A stretch of 22,935 bases of DNA, from assembly GCA_029858545.1 (NCBI GenBank), contig JAOUFA010000010.1, positions 1-22,935 of the forward strand, written 5' to 3'. Both the position numbers and the translations under genes were made by a program. The stretch comes from Betaproteobacteria bacterium (GTDB taxonomy: Bacteria > Pseudomonadota > Gammaproteobacteria > Burkholderiales > SG8-39). Of this stretch, positions 1 through 7,298 are shown piece by piece. Under the pieces are notes generated by a model. The model made no database searches and had not been told where the DNA came from. It saw only the letters and a list, made by a program, of their open reading frames with translations. How positions within the stretch are numbered: position 1 is the first letter of the stretch; each line of letters begins with the position of its first letter.

Positions 1-1999
1 CGTAGAGCCGCACGCGGGCACCACGACCGCGCACATGGGCAAAGCTTATTTCCCGCGTGTTCGGAAATGCGTCGCGAACCTGTGCATAGGTGTGCTCGGA
101 GAGCAGGATATGGGTTCCATAGTCCTTATTGAGGGATTCGATCCGGCTACCGAGATTCACGGCGTCACCGATCACGGTGTAGTCGAAGCGGGTCAGCGAC
201 CCCATGTTGCCCACCACCATCGGCCCGGTATTGATGCCAATTCCGATGTCGAGAACCTGGCTACCTTGATCTTTCCACTCCGCCTGAAGCTCGAACAGCG
301 CTGACATCATGCCGAGCGCGGTCTTGCACGCGAGCACCGCATGGTCGGGTCGGAAGATGGGCGCACCATAGACCGCCATGATGGCATCGCCGATGTACTT
401 GTCGAGCAGGCCGTCATTGCGAAAAACGTTTTCGGTCATCTTGGTCAGGTAGGTATTGAGCAGCCTGACAACCTCCTCGGGCGGCATCGACTCGGACATG
501 GAGGTAAAACCGCGAATATCTGAGAACAGGACGGTCAATTCGCGCTTTTCCCCGCCAAGTCGCAGCTTGCTTACGTCGCGCATGATCTCGTCGACAAGCT
601 TTTGCGGAACATAGTGTTGAAACGCCGATTTGATTTGTCGCTTTTCGAGTTCAGTGCGGAAATACTGAACCAGCGTGGTCGACACGAACAGGATCAAGAC
701 CAGCAGCGTCGGATAGACTACGCTGATCCAGATGTTGCGCTGGAACAACGCAATGGCGGTCACGGCAATTCCGGCCAGCAGCAGTGCGCAGAGCAGCGAT
801 GCGTAGCGTACTCCCAGGCGAGGGAGAACAAGGGTTAGCAGCACTCCGAGCGCAAGGAGCAGTGAAATCTCCACGAGCTGCAGCCACTCGGGGCGTTGCA
901 CGAACGATCCGTCGAGGATGTTCTGCACTACGGATGCGCGAATTTCAACCCCCGGAAATACCGGGCCGAAGGGCGTGACCCGAATGTCCCCGATCCCCTT
1001 TGCCGTCGCGCCGACCAGTACGACGCGGTTCCTTACCAGGGAAGGATCGACGCGGCCGTGCAGGACGTCGACCGCGGAGAGCGTGGGAACGGTCCGTTCG
1101 GCCCCGTAATAGCGCACCAAGGCCTGGCCTTCCTCGTCCGTGGCGATTCGCCGTCCACCGAGGCCAAGACCCGTGATGCCGTAGGCGGCGGTGTTCACCG
1201 CGATAGCAGGCAGCTGCAAGAGCAGGCGCGCCGCCTGCAGATCCGCCGCCGGATAGAACCTGCCGCGGTAGCGCATCACCAGCGGGATGCGCCGTACGGT
1301 GCCGTCCGCATCGGGGGTGAAGTTGATGTGTCCGATCGCGCGCGCGGCAGCCTGCAGTCCCGGAAGATTTCCAATTACTCCCTTGGGTTCGGGATTGCGC
1401 AGAAGCGGTTCCTCGCCTGGATTCTCCCGCGCGTCGGCAATGCCGAAAGTAGATATTTCCAGCAGGCGTCGCTCGGCATCGCCGTTGCGCAGGTTGCGCG
1501 TGTCGGCATCGGTGCCGAGAAACACCGCTGGCAGCACGACATTGGCGCTTTTACGAACCGCTTGCTCAAGGTCTGCGTCGGTGTCGAGAGTCTTGCGCAA
1601 GCGCGTGTAGAGATTCGCCGCAGCCGGGGGTGCGGCGCGTTCGAAACGCTCGATTTCATCGAGCAAAGGGCGATTTTCCGGTTCCGAAAAGAATGCATCC
1701 AGGGCGATTACCGGGGCGCCGAGTCGCGCCAGACCTTCGATCAATTCACCGACGGTGCGCCGACTCCATGGCCAGCGCCCGACCGCGCGCAAACTCTCCT
1801 CGTCGATGGCGACAATGGCGACCTGCGTCGGGGGCTTGACAGGGGTCGATCCCCGCAGGCGCATATCGTAGGTTCGCAGCTCCACGTGGTCGATAAGCGG
1901 TATCCCGAGCACGTACGAAGACAGCACGAGCACAGTGAGCACGAGCCCGACCGTGCGCGCGGAGGAAAGGATTTCGAAAACAGCTTTGAGGCGTCGCAT
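1..1999 (-). CDS. CHASE2-domain class III adenylate/guanylate cyclase (C-terminus cut by window edge)
   Basis: Membrane-bound class III nucleotide cyclase, most likely making cAMP from ATP in response to an extracytoplasmic signal. The reading frame is open for 666 codons from the ATG and leaves the window without a stop. Order of parts: an N-terminal membrane helix at about 15-33; a periplasmic CHASE2 domain (about 37-330, with conserved-looking GDIRVTPFGPVFPGVEI near its end); three close membrane helices at about 350-430; then the catalytic domain. The two metal aspartates are D494 (LFSDIRGFTSMSE) and D538 (KYIGDAIMAVYGAP). The transition-state pair is N615 and R619 (AVNLGSRIES). All key residues are present, so it should be active. 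A TAG lies in frame upstream. GTG at 2008 is an alternative start, and neither start has a good Shine-Dalgarno. The fecR-like gene lies 107 bases upstream. Only the last part of the catalytic domain is missing. Confidence 0.93.
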   Translation of the reverse strand, partial: MRRLKAVFEILSSARTVGLVLTVLVLSSYVLGIPLIDHVELRTYDMRLRGSTPVKPPTQVAIVAIDEESLRAVGRWPWSRRTVGELIEGLARLGAPVIALDAFFSEPENRPLLDEIERFERAAPPAAANLYTRLRKTLDTDADLEQAVRKSANVVLPAVFLGTDADTRNLRNGDAERRLLEISTFGIADARENPGEEPLLRNPEPKGVIGNLPGLQAAARAIGHINFTPDADGTVRRIPLVMRYRGRFYPAADLQAARLLLQLPAIAVNTAAYGITGLGLGGRRIATDEEGQALVRYYGAERTVPTLSAVDVLHGRVDPSLVRNRVVLVGATAKGIGDIRVTPFGPVFPGVEIRASVVQNILDGSFVQRPEWLQLVEISLLLALGVLLTLVLPRLGVRYASLLCALLLAGIAVTAIALFQRNIWISVVYPTLLVLILFVSTTLVQYFRTELEKRQIKSAFQHYVPQKLVDEIMRDVSKLRLGGEKRELTVLFSDIRGFTSMSESMPPEEVVRLLNTYLTKMTENVFRNDGLLDKYIGDAIMAVYGAPIFRPDHAVLACKTALGMMSALFELQAEWKDQGSQVLDIGIGINTGPMVVGNMGSLTRFDYTVIGDAVNLGSRIESLNKDYGTHILLSEHTYAQVRDAFPNTREISFAHVRGRGARVRLY

Positions 2000-2041
2000 G
2001 AGGCGCACACTGACTCGAAACTGAAAGAATGGGACCTAGGG

Positions 2042-2059
2042 AAGGTCTGCGCCGACCTT
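2042..2059. repeat. Small hairpin between the fecR-like gene and the cyclase
   Basis: Perfect 6-base inverted repeat AAGGTC / GACCTT with a 6-base loop, next to the palindrome CCTAGG at 2035-2040. It lies in the 107-base gap between the two sensor genes. No T-run follows on the minus strand, so it is not a standard terminator. It could influence mRNA processing or relative expression of the pair, or be chance. Confidence 0.35.
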
Positions 2060-2106
2060 GCATTTCGCAACGACCGGCAGCAGATTTCCCCCGATAGCGG
2101 ACTTCC

Positions 2107-2847
2107 TCAGCGGAGTTCTTCCGAGAATTTCGCGAGTTCGCGCATGCTGTCTTCGGTGCGCGGGTCGATGCCGCCGACCGTCGCCTTTCCATCGCCGAGG
2201 GTGAGACTTTGATGCGATTCGAGCCTTAGCGACTTCTGGAAGGCGACAAATTCCTCCCTGATCTGGCTCTTGTATCGCTCGAACTCAGCACGTTCCTTTT
2301 CGAGCGCCTCGCGAGCCTCGCGCTTGAAGGCCTCGAATTCATCCGCCTCGTTGCGTCGGTAGACATTGAAGCCGCCCTGCTTTGAGTCGACTTCGAGCGC
2401 TCCCTCCTTCAGTGCGACCGCCGAGCTGTCCGCGGAGGTGTCAACCAGGAATTCGGTACCGCGTATTCCCAGAATTGCGGTCTGCAGCTCGACCCTGCGA
2501 TCGGTTTGCTTCGATGAGCGGAAGAAATAGAGTACCTTGCCGATCAGTTGCTCGAACGCATTGCGATCATCCTTGAGCCGGACCGCGCTGTCCTTGCTCA
2601 CCACGACGACATCGCCGCCCGAGGTCTTGATCGCGGCGGTACCGTTTCCGGTAGTGTGCAAGCTATCGCCGGCTTTGAGTGCTGCGCCGACCTTGGCTGC
2701 GCCGCGGCTCTGTCCCTTGACGTCTCGGATTTCTACATCGCCGCGTACCTTTGCCACGCGGGTCGCTGATTGCGCATTGGTTGCGGGGGTGTAGGTCGTC
2801 GCGACCGTGACCAGGATTGCCAGCAGAGAATGGACGATATATTTCAT
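2107..2847 (-). CDS. FecR-domain periplasmic protein
   Basis: 246-residue exported protein of the FecR-domain family, whose biochemical role is not defined. Residues 1-27 look like a Sec signal peptide: K2, a hydrophobic stretch at 5-18, and a possible cleavage site around TNAQSA. The FecR domain covers about 30-155 and has the characteristic core TAILGIRGTEFLV at 123-135. A highly charged, probably helical or coiled-coil segment follows at about 167-212, then a short tail. The ATG at 2847 was chosen because it gives a signal peptide and has GGAG five bases upstream. A longer in-frame version from 3330 would run through prmB and is rejected. The next gene is a CHASE2 cyclase, a partner seen elsewhere in betaproteobacteria. 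I infer that this protein works with, or reports to, the CHASE2 domain in the periplasm. It is not next to a TonB receptor or sigma factor, so classical iron-siderophore FecR signalling is unlikely. Confidence 0.88.
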   Translation of the reverse strand: MKYIVHSLLAILVTVATTYTPATNAQSATRVAKVRGDVEIRDVKGQSRGAAKVGAALKAGDSLHTTGNGTAAIKTSGGDVVVVSKDSAVRLKDDRNAFEQLIGKVLYFFRSSKQTDRRVELQTAILGIRGTEFLVDTSADSSAVALKEGALEVDSKQGGFNVYRRNEADEFEAFKREAREALEKERAEFERYKSQIREEFVAFQKSLRLESHQSLTLGDGKATVGGIDPRTEDSMRELAKFSEELR

Positions 2848-2921
2848 GTGTACTCCGTCGGGTCGTGGAAGCCGCCACCCCAAGCGGGGCGATGGATCAT
2901 TTCTTGGTGGAGCCGCCCGTG

Positions 2922-2952
2922 ATTCTACGCGTGCGTGGATGCCGCGCGTCAA
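2922..2952 (-). promoter_or_regulatory. Putative sigma-70 promoter for the fecR-like/cyclase pair
   Basis: On the minus strand TTGACG (2952-2947) is followed after 19 bases by TAGAAT (2927-2922). Both hexamers are close to consensus, but the spacer is long. It lies directly after the prmB stop and about 75 bases before the fecR-like ATG, where a new transcription unit would be expected. Inferred from sequence only. Confidence 0.45.
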
Positions 2953-2959
2953 GTTGACG
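2947..2959. promoter_or_regulatory. 13-base palindrome overlapping the putative -35
   Basis: CGTCAAGTTGACG is a perfect inverted repeat with a single central base. Its minus-strand half contains the TTGACG used as the putative -35 of the fecR-like gene. It sits 8 bases past the prmB stop codon. It could be an operator for a dimeric regulator. No regulator gene lies next to it in this window. Confidence 0.35.
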
Positions 2960-2966
2960 TACGATT

Positions 2967-3923
2967 TCAGTCCGGACCCCGAGGGCGAGGTCGGCCATTT
3001 GCCGAGGTTTTGCGCTGCCCAAACGATCGCGGGGAGCCCGCAAGCGCAGACCGGTCCCACTTCTCGAGCAGGAAGACGTGGTCGGGCCCCGAACTGGTCT
3101 CCAGCCATACGAAGGGCAGGTCGGGGTGGGAGCGCTCCAGGCGCCTGCGATGGTGGCCGATCTCGCACACAAGAACGCCTTGGGATGAGAGAAATCGGGG
3201 TGCATCGGCAAGTATGCGGCGCACGATGCGAAGACCGTCGGCTCCGCCCGACAGCGCCATGACGGGTTCGTGGCGGTACTCCTGCGGGAGGCCGCGCATG
3301 GAATCGGTGTCCACATAAGGAGGGTTGCACAGGATCAGGTCATATCGGGCTGGTGCAAGGTCGGCGAACAGATCGGACTGGATGGCTCGCACTCGCTTGT
3401 CCAAGCGGTAGTGACGAATGTTGCGGCGTGCGACTGCGAGTGCCGCGGGGGACACATCGGTTGCGTCGACATGCGCTTTGGGGAAGGCCATTGCGGCGAG
3501 GACCGCGAGGCAGCCCGATCCCGTGCACAGATCGAGGATGCGCCGAACGGGCTTTCGTACCCAGGGCCCCATGGCCTCGCGCAGCAGTTCCGCGATGAAC
3601 GAGCGCGGAATGATCGTGCGGCGATCGACGTAGAAGCTGTACTCGCCGAGCCAGGCTTCGCGCGTGAGGTAGGAGGCTGGAATTCGTTGCCGAATACGCT
3701 GTTCCAAAAGCGCGTTCAGCCGGTGCAATTCGGCCGCACTCAGTCGGCGGTCGCTATGGGGCGCCAGCGAGTCGATCGGCAACCGAAGAGCGTGCAGAAT
3801 CAGATAGGCGGCTTCATCGCGAGCGTTGTGCGTACCATGTCCGAAGTGCAACCGGGCGCGGGTAAAGCGCCGCACTGCGTCTGCGAAGAATTCCGCAACC
3901 GTTAGCGGTTTGTGCGCGGCCAT
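2967..3923 (-). CDS. prmB: 50S ribosomal protein L3 glutamine N5-methyltransferase
   Basis: SAM-dependent enzyme of the HemK/PrmB family that methylates a glutamine of ribosomal protein L3 in the cytoplasm. It has 318 residues. SAM-binding motif I is DLCTGSGCLA at 131-140, and the glutamine-binding NPPY motif is at 200-203. The text around NPPYVD, then LPQEYRHEP and ALSGGADGL, and the earlier EYSFYVD...IIPRSFIAEL, match PrmB rather than PrmC (release-factor methyltransferase). The ATG has a strong GGGGAGG Shine-Dalgarno close upstream. The start is 16 bases after dapE, so the two are probably co-transcribed. The last ~25 residues are an arginine- and proline-rich tail beyond the usual fold. 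Confidence 0.95.
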   Translation of the reverse strand: MAAHKPLTVAEFFADAVRRFTRARLHFGHGTHNARDEAAYLILHALRLPIDSLAPHSDRRLSAAELHRLNALLEQRIRQRIPASYLTREAWLGEYSFYVDRRTIIPRSFIAELLREAMGPWVRKPVRRILDLCTGSGCLAVLAAMAFPKAHVDATDVSPAALAVARRNIRHYRLDKRVRAIQSDLFADLAPARYDLILCNPPYVDTDSMRGLPQEYRHEPVMALSGGADGLRIVRRILADAPRFLSSQGVLVCEIGHHRRRLERSHPDLPFVWLETSSGPDHVFLLEKWDRSALAGSPRSFGQRKTSANGRPRPRGPD

Positions 3924-3939
3924 GATACCTCCCCGATGT

Positions 3940-5067
3940 TCAGCCGAGCAGCCCGCGCAGCACGTCGAGATAGATGCGCGGCAGGCGCTCGAGTGCCTCC
4001 AGCTCGATGTGTTCGTTCAGTTTGTGGATGCTTGCATTGACGGGACCGAGTTCGACGATTTGCGGACAGATGTCGGCGATGAACCGTCCGTCTGAAGTCC
4101 CGCCGCTGGTAGAGAGTTCGGCGTCGACTCCGATGTGCGTCGTCAACGCGCGCTGGACGGCGGTCACCAGTTCTCCTGGCTGCGTGAGGAAGGGGCGCCC
4201 GGAGAGCGTCCAGGCGATCGAATAGTCGAGAGCATGCCTGCGAAGCACCGATTCGAAGCGCTCCTTGAGGGAGGCCTCGGTGCTCGCGGTGGAGAAGCGG
4301 AAGTTGAAATCGAGTTCCAGGCGCCCAGGAATGACGTTGGCGGCACCGGTGCCGGATTGAATGTTGGACACCTGCCAGGTGGTGGGCGGAAAGAATTCAT
4401 TGCCCGCGTCCCATCGGATCGCCGCGAGTTCGGCCAGCGCAGGGGCGAGAAGATGAATTGGGTTCATCGCGAGCTGCGGATAGGCAACGTGGCCTTGTAC
4501 GCCTCGTACGGTGAGTCGGCCCGACAGCGAACCGCGCCGGCCGTTCTTGATGATGTCGCCCAGCTGCTTGGCCGAGGAAGGTTCGCCGACCAGACAGAAA
4601 TCGATGGTTTCACCGCGTTCCTTCAGGCGCTCCACCACACGCACCGTGCCATCGACCGAGGGGCCTTCTTCATCGGAAGTGATGAGCAGTGCGATCGCGC
4701 CTCGATGGTCGGGCCGCTCGGTGACGAAGTCCACGGCAGCGATGACGAAGGCGGCGATCGAGGATTTCATATCGGCTGCGCCGCGTCCGTACAGCTTGCC
4801 ATCGCGTATCGTCGGCACGAATGGATCCGAGTCCCACTGATCGAGCGGCCCCGGGGGCACCACATCGGTATGGCCAGCGAAACAGAGCAGCGGATGACCA
4901 TCACCGTGCTTCGCCCAGAGATTGGTGACTTCGCCGCAGCGCATCGTTTCGCAGCGAAATCCGGCGGCAGCCAACCGCGCGACGAGTAGTTCCTGACAGC
5001 CCGCGTCATCCGGGGTCACCGAGCGCCGTGCAATCAATTGTCGGGCGAGATCAAGGCTGCGGGACAA
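3940..5067 (-). CDS. dapE: Succinyl-diaminopimelate desuccinylase
   Basis: Zinc-dependent M20-family amidohydrolase that hydrolyses N-succinyl-L,L-diaminopimelate to succinate and L,L-diaminopimelate, a step towards meso-DAP (peptidoglycan) and lysine. It has 375 residues, the normal length. Metal ligands and catalytic residues are visible: H66 and D68 in AGHTDVVPPG, D99 in GAADMKSS, E133/E134 in SDEEGPS, and H348 in the late HKLNE motif. GTSDGRF is also present. The start is TTG at 5067, preceded by GGAG with a 6-base gap. No ATG in this frame fits the family N-terminus (LSRSLDLARQLIARRSVTPDD). It is 72 bases after pilU and 16 bases before prmB. dapD and dapC lie upstream in the same direction, so most of the succinylase branch is together here. 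Confidence 0.97.
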   Translation of the reverse strand: MSRSLDLARQLIARRSVTPDDAGCQELLVARLAAAGFRCETMRCGEVTNLWAKHGDGHPLLCFAGHTDVVPPGPLDQWDSDPFVPTIRDGKLYGRGAADMKSSIAAFVIAAVDFVTERPDHRGAIALLITSDEEGPSVDGTVRVVERLKERGETIDFCLVGEPSSAKQLGDIIKNGRRGSLSGRLTVRGVQGHVAYPQLAMNPIHLLAPALAELAAIRWDAGNEFFPPTTWQVSNIQSGTGAANVIPGRLELDFNFRFSTASTEASLKERFESVLRRHALDYSIAWTLSGRPFLTQPGELVTAVQRALTTHIGVDAELSTSGGTSDGRFIADICPQIVELGPVNASIHKLNEHIELEALERLPRIYLDVLRGLLG

Positions 5068-5113
5068 GGGATGCTCCGAGTAAAGGCTGGGCAGCCTGAA
5101 GAGCTGCGCAAAC

Positions 5114-5130
5114 GGCGCGTTCAGCGCGCC
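5114..5130 (-). repeat. Hairpin after pilU stop codon
   Basis: Perfect 6-base stem GGCGCG / CGCGCC with a 5-base loop, starting about 10 bases past the pilU stop on the minus strand. A second small inverted repeat, AGGCT / AGCCT (5084-5097), follows before the dapE Shine-Dalgarno. Neither is followed by a real T-run. They may stabilise or partly terminate the upstream message, but a full terminator is not supported. Confidence 0.4.
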
Positions 5131-5139
5131 ATGCTGGAT

Positions 5140-6327
5140 CTAGGTTCCGCTGTCTATCTTGAATTGCTGAAACGACGCGTCACCACCGCTCGGCAGAAGA
5201 CTCTTCTTCTCCGCCGCGTCGCCCGGTTTCGGTGGGCTTGGAATGCGGCCCGAGGTGATCTGCCCGGCGGTGGCCTGGTTGATCAGCCATAGCATGTTGC
5301 TCGCCGAGTCGGCGTTCGCCATCGCCTCGTCCTGGGTGATCGCACCGTCCATGAAAAGTTTGAAAAGCGCCTGCTCGAAAGTCTGCGAACCCGGTGCCAT
5401 GCTCTTTTCCATGGCATCCTTGATCGAACTGATTTCGCCTCGCTCGATCAGCTCCGAAATATGGCGCGTATTGAGCATCACCTCGACGGCGGGCTTGCGA
5501 CTGCCGCCCTTGGTGCGCACCAGGCGTTGCGAAACGATCGCCTGCAAACTCGCCGAAAGGTCCAGGAGCAAGGTCGGCCGGTTCTCCAGGGGATAGAAGG
5601 TCACGATGCGGTTGAGCGCATGGTAGCTGTTGTTCGCGTGCAGAGTCGCCAGGCACAAATGCCCTGACTGCGCATACTGCAGAGCCATCGACATCGTGTC
5701 CTTATCGCGTATTTCGCCGATCAGGATGCAGTCCGGCGCCTGACGCAGCGCGTTCTTCAGGGCGGTCTGAAGAACTCTGGTATCGGTTCCGACCTCGCGT
5801 TGGTTGACGATCGCCTTCTTGTTCTGGAAGACGAACTCGATCGGATCCTCGAGGGTAAGAATGTGACCAGCTTTCTGTGCATTGCGGTAATCGATCATCG
5901 CCGCGAGCGTGGTGGACTTCCCCGATCCGGTGGCACCAACCAGAAGGATCAGACCACGCTTTTGCATGATGGAGTCCTTCAGCACCTCGGGAACGCCGAG
6001 GGTCTCGATCGGCGGTACCGATCCCGGTATGAAACGAACCACTACCGCCGGAGAGCCTTTCTGGCGAAAGGCGCTGATTCGAAAGGTGCCGATGCCTTCC
6101 ACGGCGTAGCCGATGTTCAGCTCCATCTGTTCCTCGAATTCCTTGACCTGTCGTTCGTGAAGGATTTCGTAGAGCAACTGCTTGACCGCCTCCGGGGTCA
6201 GTACACTCTGGTTGACGGGCATCGCCGCACCGTCGATCTTGATGTTGATGGGCGAGCCGACAGACAGGAAGATATCCGATGCCTTTTTGTCCGCCATCAG
6301 TTGAAACAGGCGCTTCATTGCCGACAT
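5140..6327 (-). CDS. pilU: Type IV pilus retraction ATPase, PilU-type
   Basis: Cytoplasmic hexameric ATPase of the PilT/PilU family, which drives or helps retraction of type IV pili (twitching motility, DNA uptake). It has 395 residues from the ATG at 6327, chosen because AGGAGA lies six bases upstream; the longer frame from 6357 has no such support. Walker A is GATGSGKST at 131-139. The Walker B region is DCILIGEIRD with E205, and the Asp box (LTLEDPIEF) and His box (GHLCLATLHANN) are intact. The C-terminal part (GSQTFEQALFKLF, then NADSASNMLW) resembles PilU more than PilT, and length beyond 370 residues also favours PilU. No pilT or other pilus gene is adjacent: it lies between dapD and dapE. 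PilT-like naming remains possible. Confidence 0.85.
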   Translation of the reverse strand: MSAMKRLFQLMADKKASDIFLSVGSPINIKIDGAAMPVNQSVLTPEAVKQLLYEILHERQVKEFEEQMELNIGYAVEGIGTFRISAFRQKGSPAVVVRFIPGSVPPIETLGVPEVLKDSIMQKRGLILLVGATGSGKSTTLAAMIDYRNAQKAGHILTLEDPIEFVFQNKKAIVNQREVGTDTRVLQTALKNALRQAPDCILIGEIRDKDTMSMALQYAQSGHLCLATLHANNSYHALNRIVTFYPLENRPTLLLDLSASLQAIVSQRLVRTKGGSRKPAVEVMLNTRHISELIERGEISSIKDAMEKSMAPGSQTFEQALFKLFMDGAITQDEAMANADSASNMLWLINQATAGQITSGRIPSPPKPGDAAEKKSLLPSGGDASFQQFKIDSGT

Positions 6328-6352
6328 GACCGGTCTCCTATGAGCATCTGGC

Positions 6353-6379
6353 AACACAATGGAGTGCCTCCATCGTGTT
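6353..6379 (-). repeat. Inverted repeat in the leader of pilU
   Basis: AACACAATGGAG and CTCCATCGTGTT pair into a 12-position stem with one mismatch (A58/C74 of this line) and a TGC loop. It lies in the 117-base dapD-pilU spacer, about 26 bases before the pilU ATG. No T-run follows on the minus strand. It could be an mRNA processing or stability element, or a protein-binding site. The remainder of this spacer shows nothing else I can name. Confidence 0.45.
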
Positions 6380-6444
6380 CCGGTGTATCAGACGCCCCCC
6401 GCATACAAAAGCACTCCGCGAGAGGCCCCGGGTGGCGGCGCGGT

Positions 6445-7266
6445 TCAGTCCCCGCGCAGCAGTTCATTCAGGCTTGTTTTCGCGCGTGTCTTGGCATCGA
6501 CGCGCTTGACGATGACCGCGCAATATAGACTGTATTTCCCGTCCGTCGAAGGTAAATTTCCTGACACGACCACCGAGCCTGCAGGCACTCTGCCGTAATG
6601 GATCAGGCCTGTCGCGCGATCAAAGATACGCGTGCTCTGTCCGAGAAAGACGCCCATCGAAATGACGCTGTTCTCCTCGATGATGACGCCTTCCACGACC
6701 TCCGAGCGTGCGCCAATGAAGCAATTGTCCTCGATGATCACCGGGTTGGCTTGCACCGGTTCGAGAACCCCGCCGATGCCGACGCCGCCGGAGAGGTGCA
6801 CGTTCTTGCCGATCTGCGCGCAGGATCCGACGGTCGCCCAGGTATCGACCATCGTGCCCTCGTCCACGTAGGCGCCGATATTCACGTATGAAGGCATTAG
6901 AACCACGTTCTTTGCCACGAAGGAACCGCGTCGCGCCATCGCCGGAGGCACCACGCGGAAACCGCCCGCCGCGAAGGCGGCTGCGTCATAGCCCGCGAAC
7001 TTGCCCGGAACCTTGTCGTAATAGTGGGTCGCCGCGCCGGGCATGAGGCGATTGTCTTCGATCCGGAACGACAGCAGCACTGCCTTCTTGATCCATTGAT
7101 GTGTAACCCATTCGCCGTCGACCTTCTCGGCGACGCGCAGTTTTCCGCAATCCAGCCCGGCGAGCACGGATTCGATTGCGTCGCGCAGCACCTTTGGTGA
7201 GGAGGCCGGATTGACGTTTGCGCGGTTCTCCCACGCGTCTTCGATAATTTTCTTGGCGGATTCCAT
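6445..7266 (-). CDS. dapD: 2,3,4,5-tetrahydropyridine-2,6-dicarboxylate N-succinyltransferase
   Basis: Transfers succinyl from succinyl-CoA to tetrahydrodipicolinate, the entry step of the succinylase branch of DAP/lysine synthesis. It acts in the cytoplasm as a trimer. It has 273 residues, the family length. The middle is a left-handed beta-helix of imperfect hexapeptides, for example around VVLMPSYVNIGAYVDEGTMV and NPVIIEDNCFIGARSEVVEG. The conserved tail GKYSLYCAVIVKRVDAKTRAKT is split here only for length. The start at ATG 7266 gives MESAKKIIEDAWENR, a standard DapD N-terminus. The longer frame to 7347 overlaps dapC and is rejected. It lies 32 bases after dapC and has only a weak Shine-Dalgarno, so coupled expression is likely. 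Confidence 0.97.
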   Translation of the reverse strand: MESAKKIIEDAWENRANVNPASSPKVLRDAIESVLAGLDCGKLRVAEKVDGEWVTHQWIKKAVLLSFRIEDNRLMPGAATHYYDKVPGKFAGYDAAAFAAGGFRVVPPAMARRGSFVAKNVVLMPSYVNIGAYVDEGTMVDTWATVGSCAQIGKNVHLSGGVGIGGVLEPVQANPVIIEDNCFIGARSEVVEGVIIEENSVISMGVFLGQSTRIFDRATGLIHYGRVPAGSVVVSGNLPSTDGKYSLYCAVIVKRVDAKTRAKTSLNELLRGD

Positions 7267-7298
7267 AGTGCTAGTAGATGAGCAGGGGACGAAAGAGC

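Noticed and set aside
896..2212. 438-codon open frame on the plus strand
   Set aside because: It is antisense to the CHASE2 cyclase, whose minus frame has full catalytic motifs and is open throughout. The plus protein has no recognisable domain and an arginine-rich, irregular composition typical of GC-rich mirror frames.
2848..3330. N-terminal extension of the fecR-like gene to 407 residues
   Set aside because: The extension runs across prmB. The signal peptide and the GGAG site place the start at 2847.
5084..5130. Intrinsic terminator between pilU and dapE
   Set aside because: Hairpins exist but no T-run follows on the minus strand, and dapE lacks an obvious promoter of its own, so read-through is likely.
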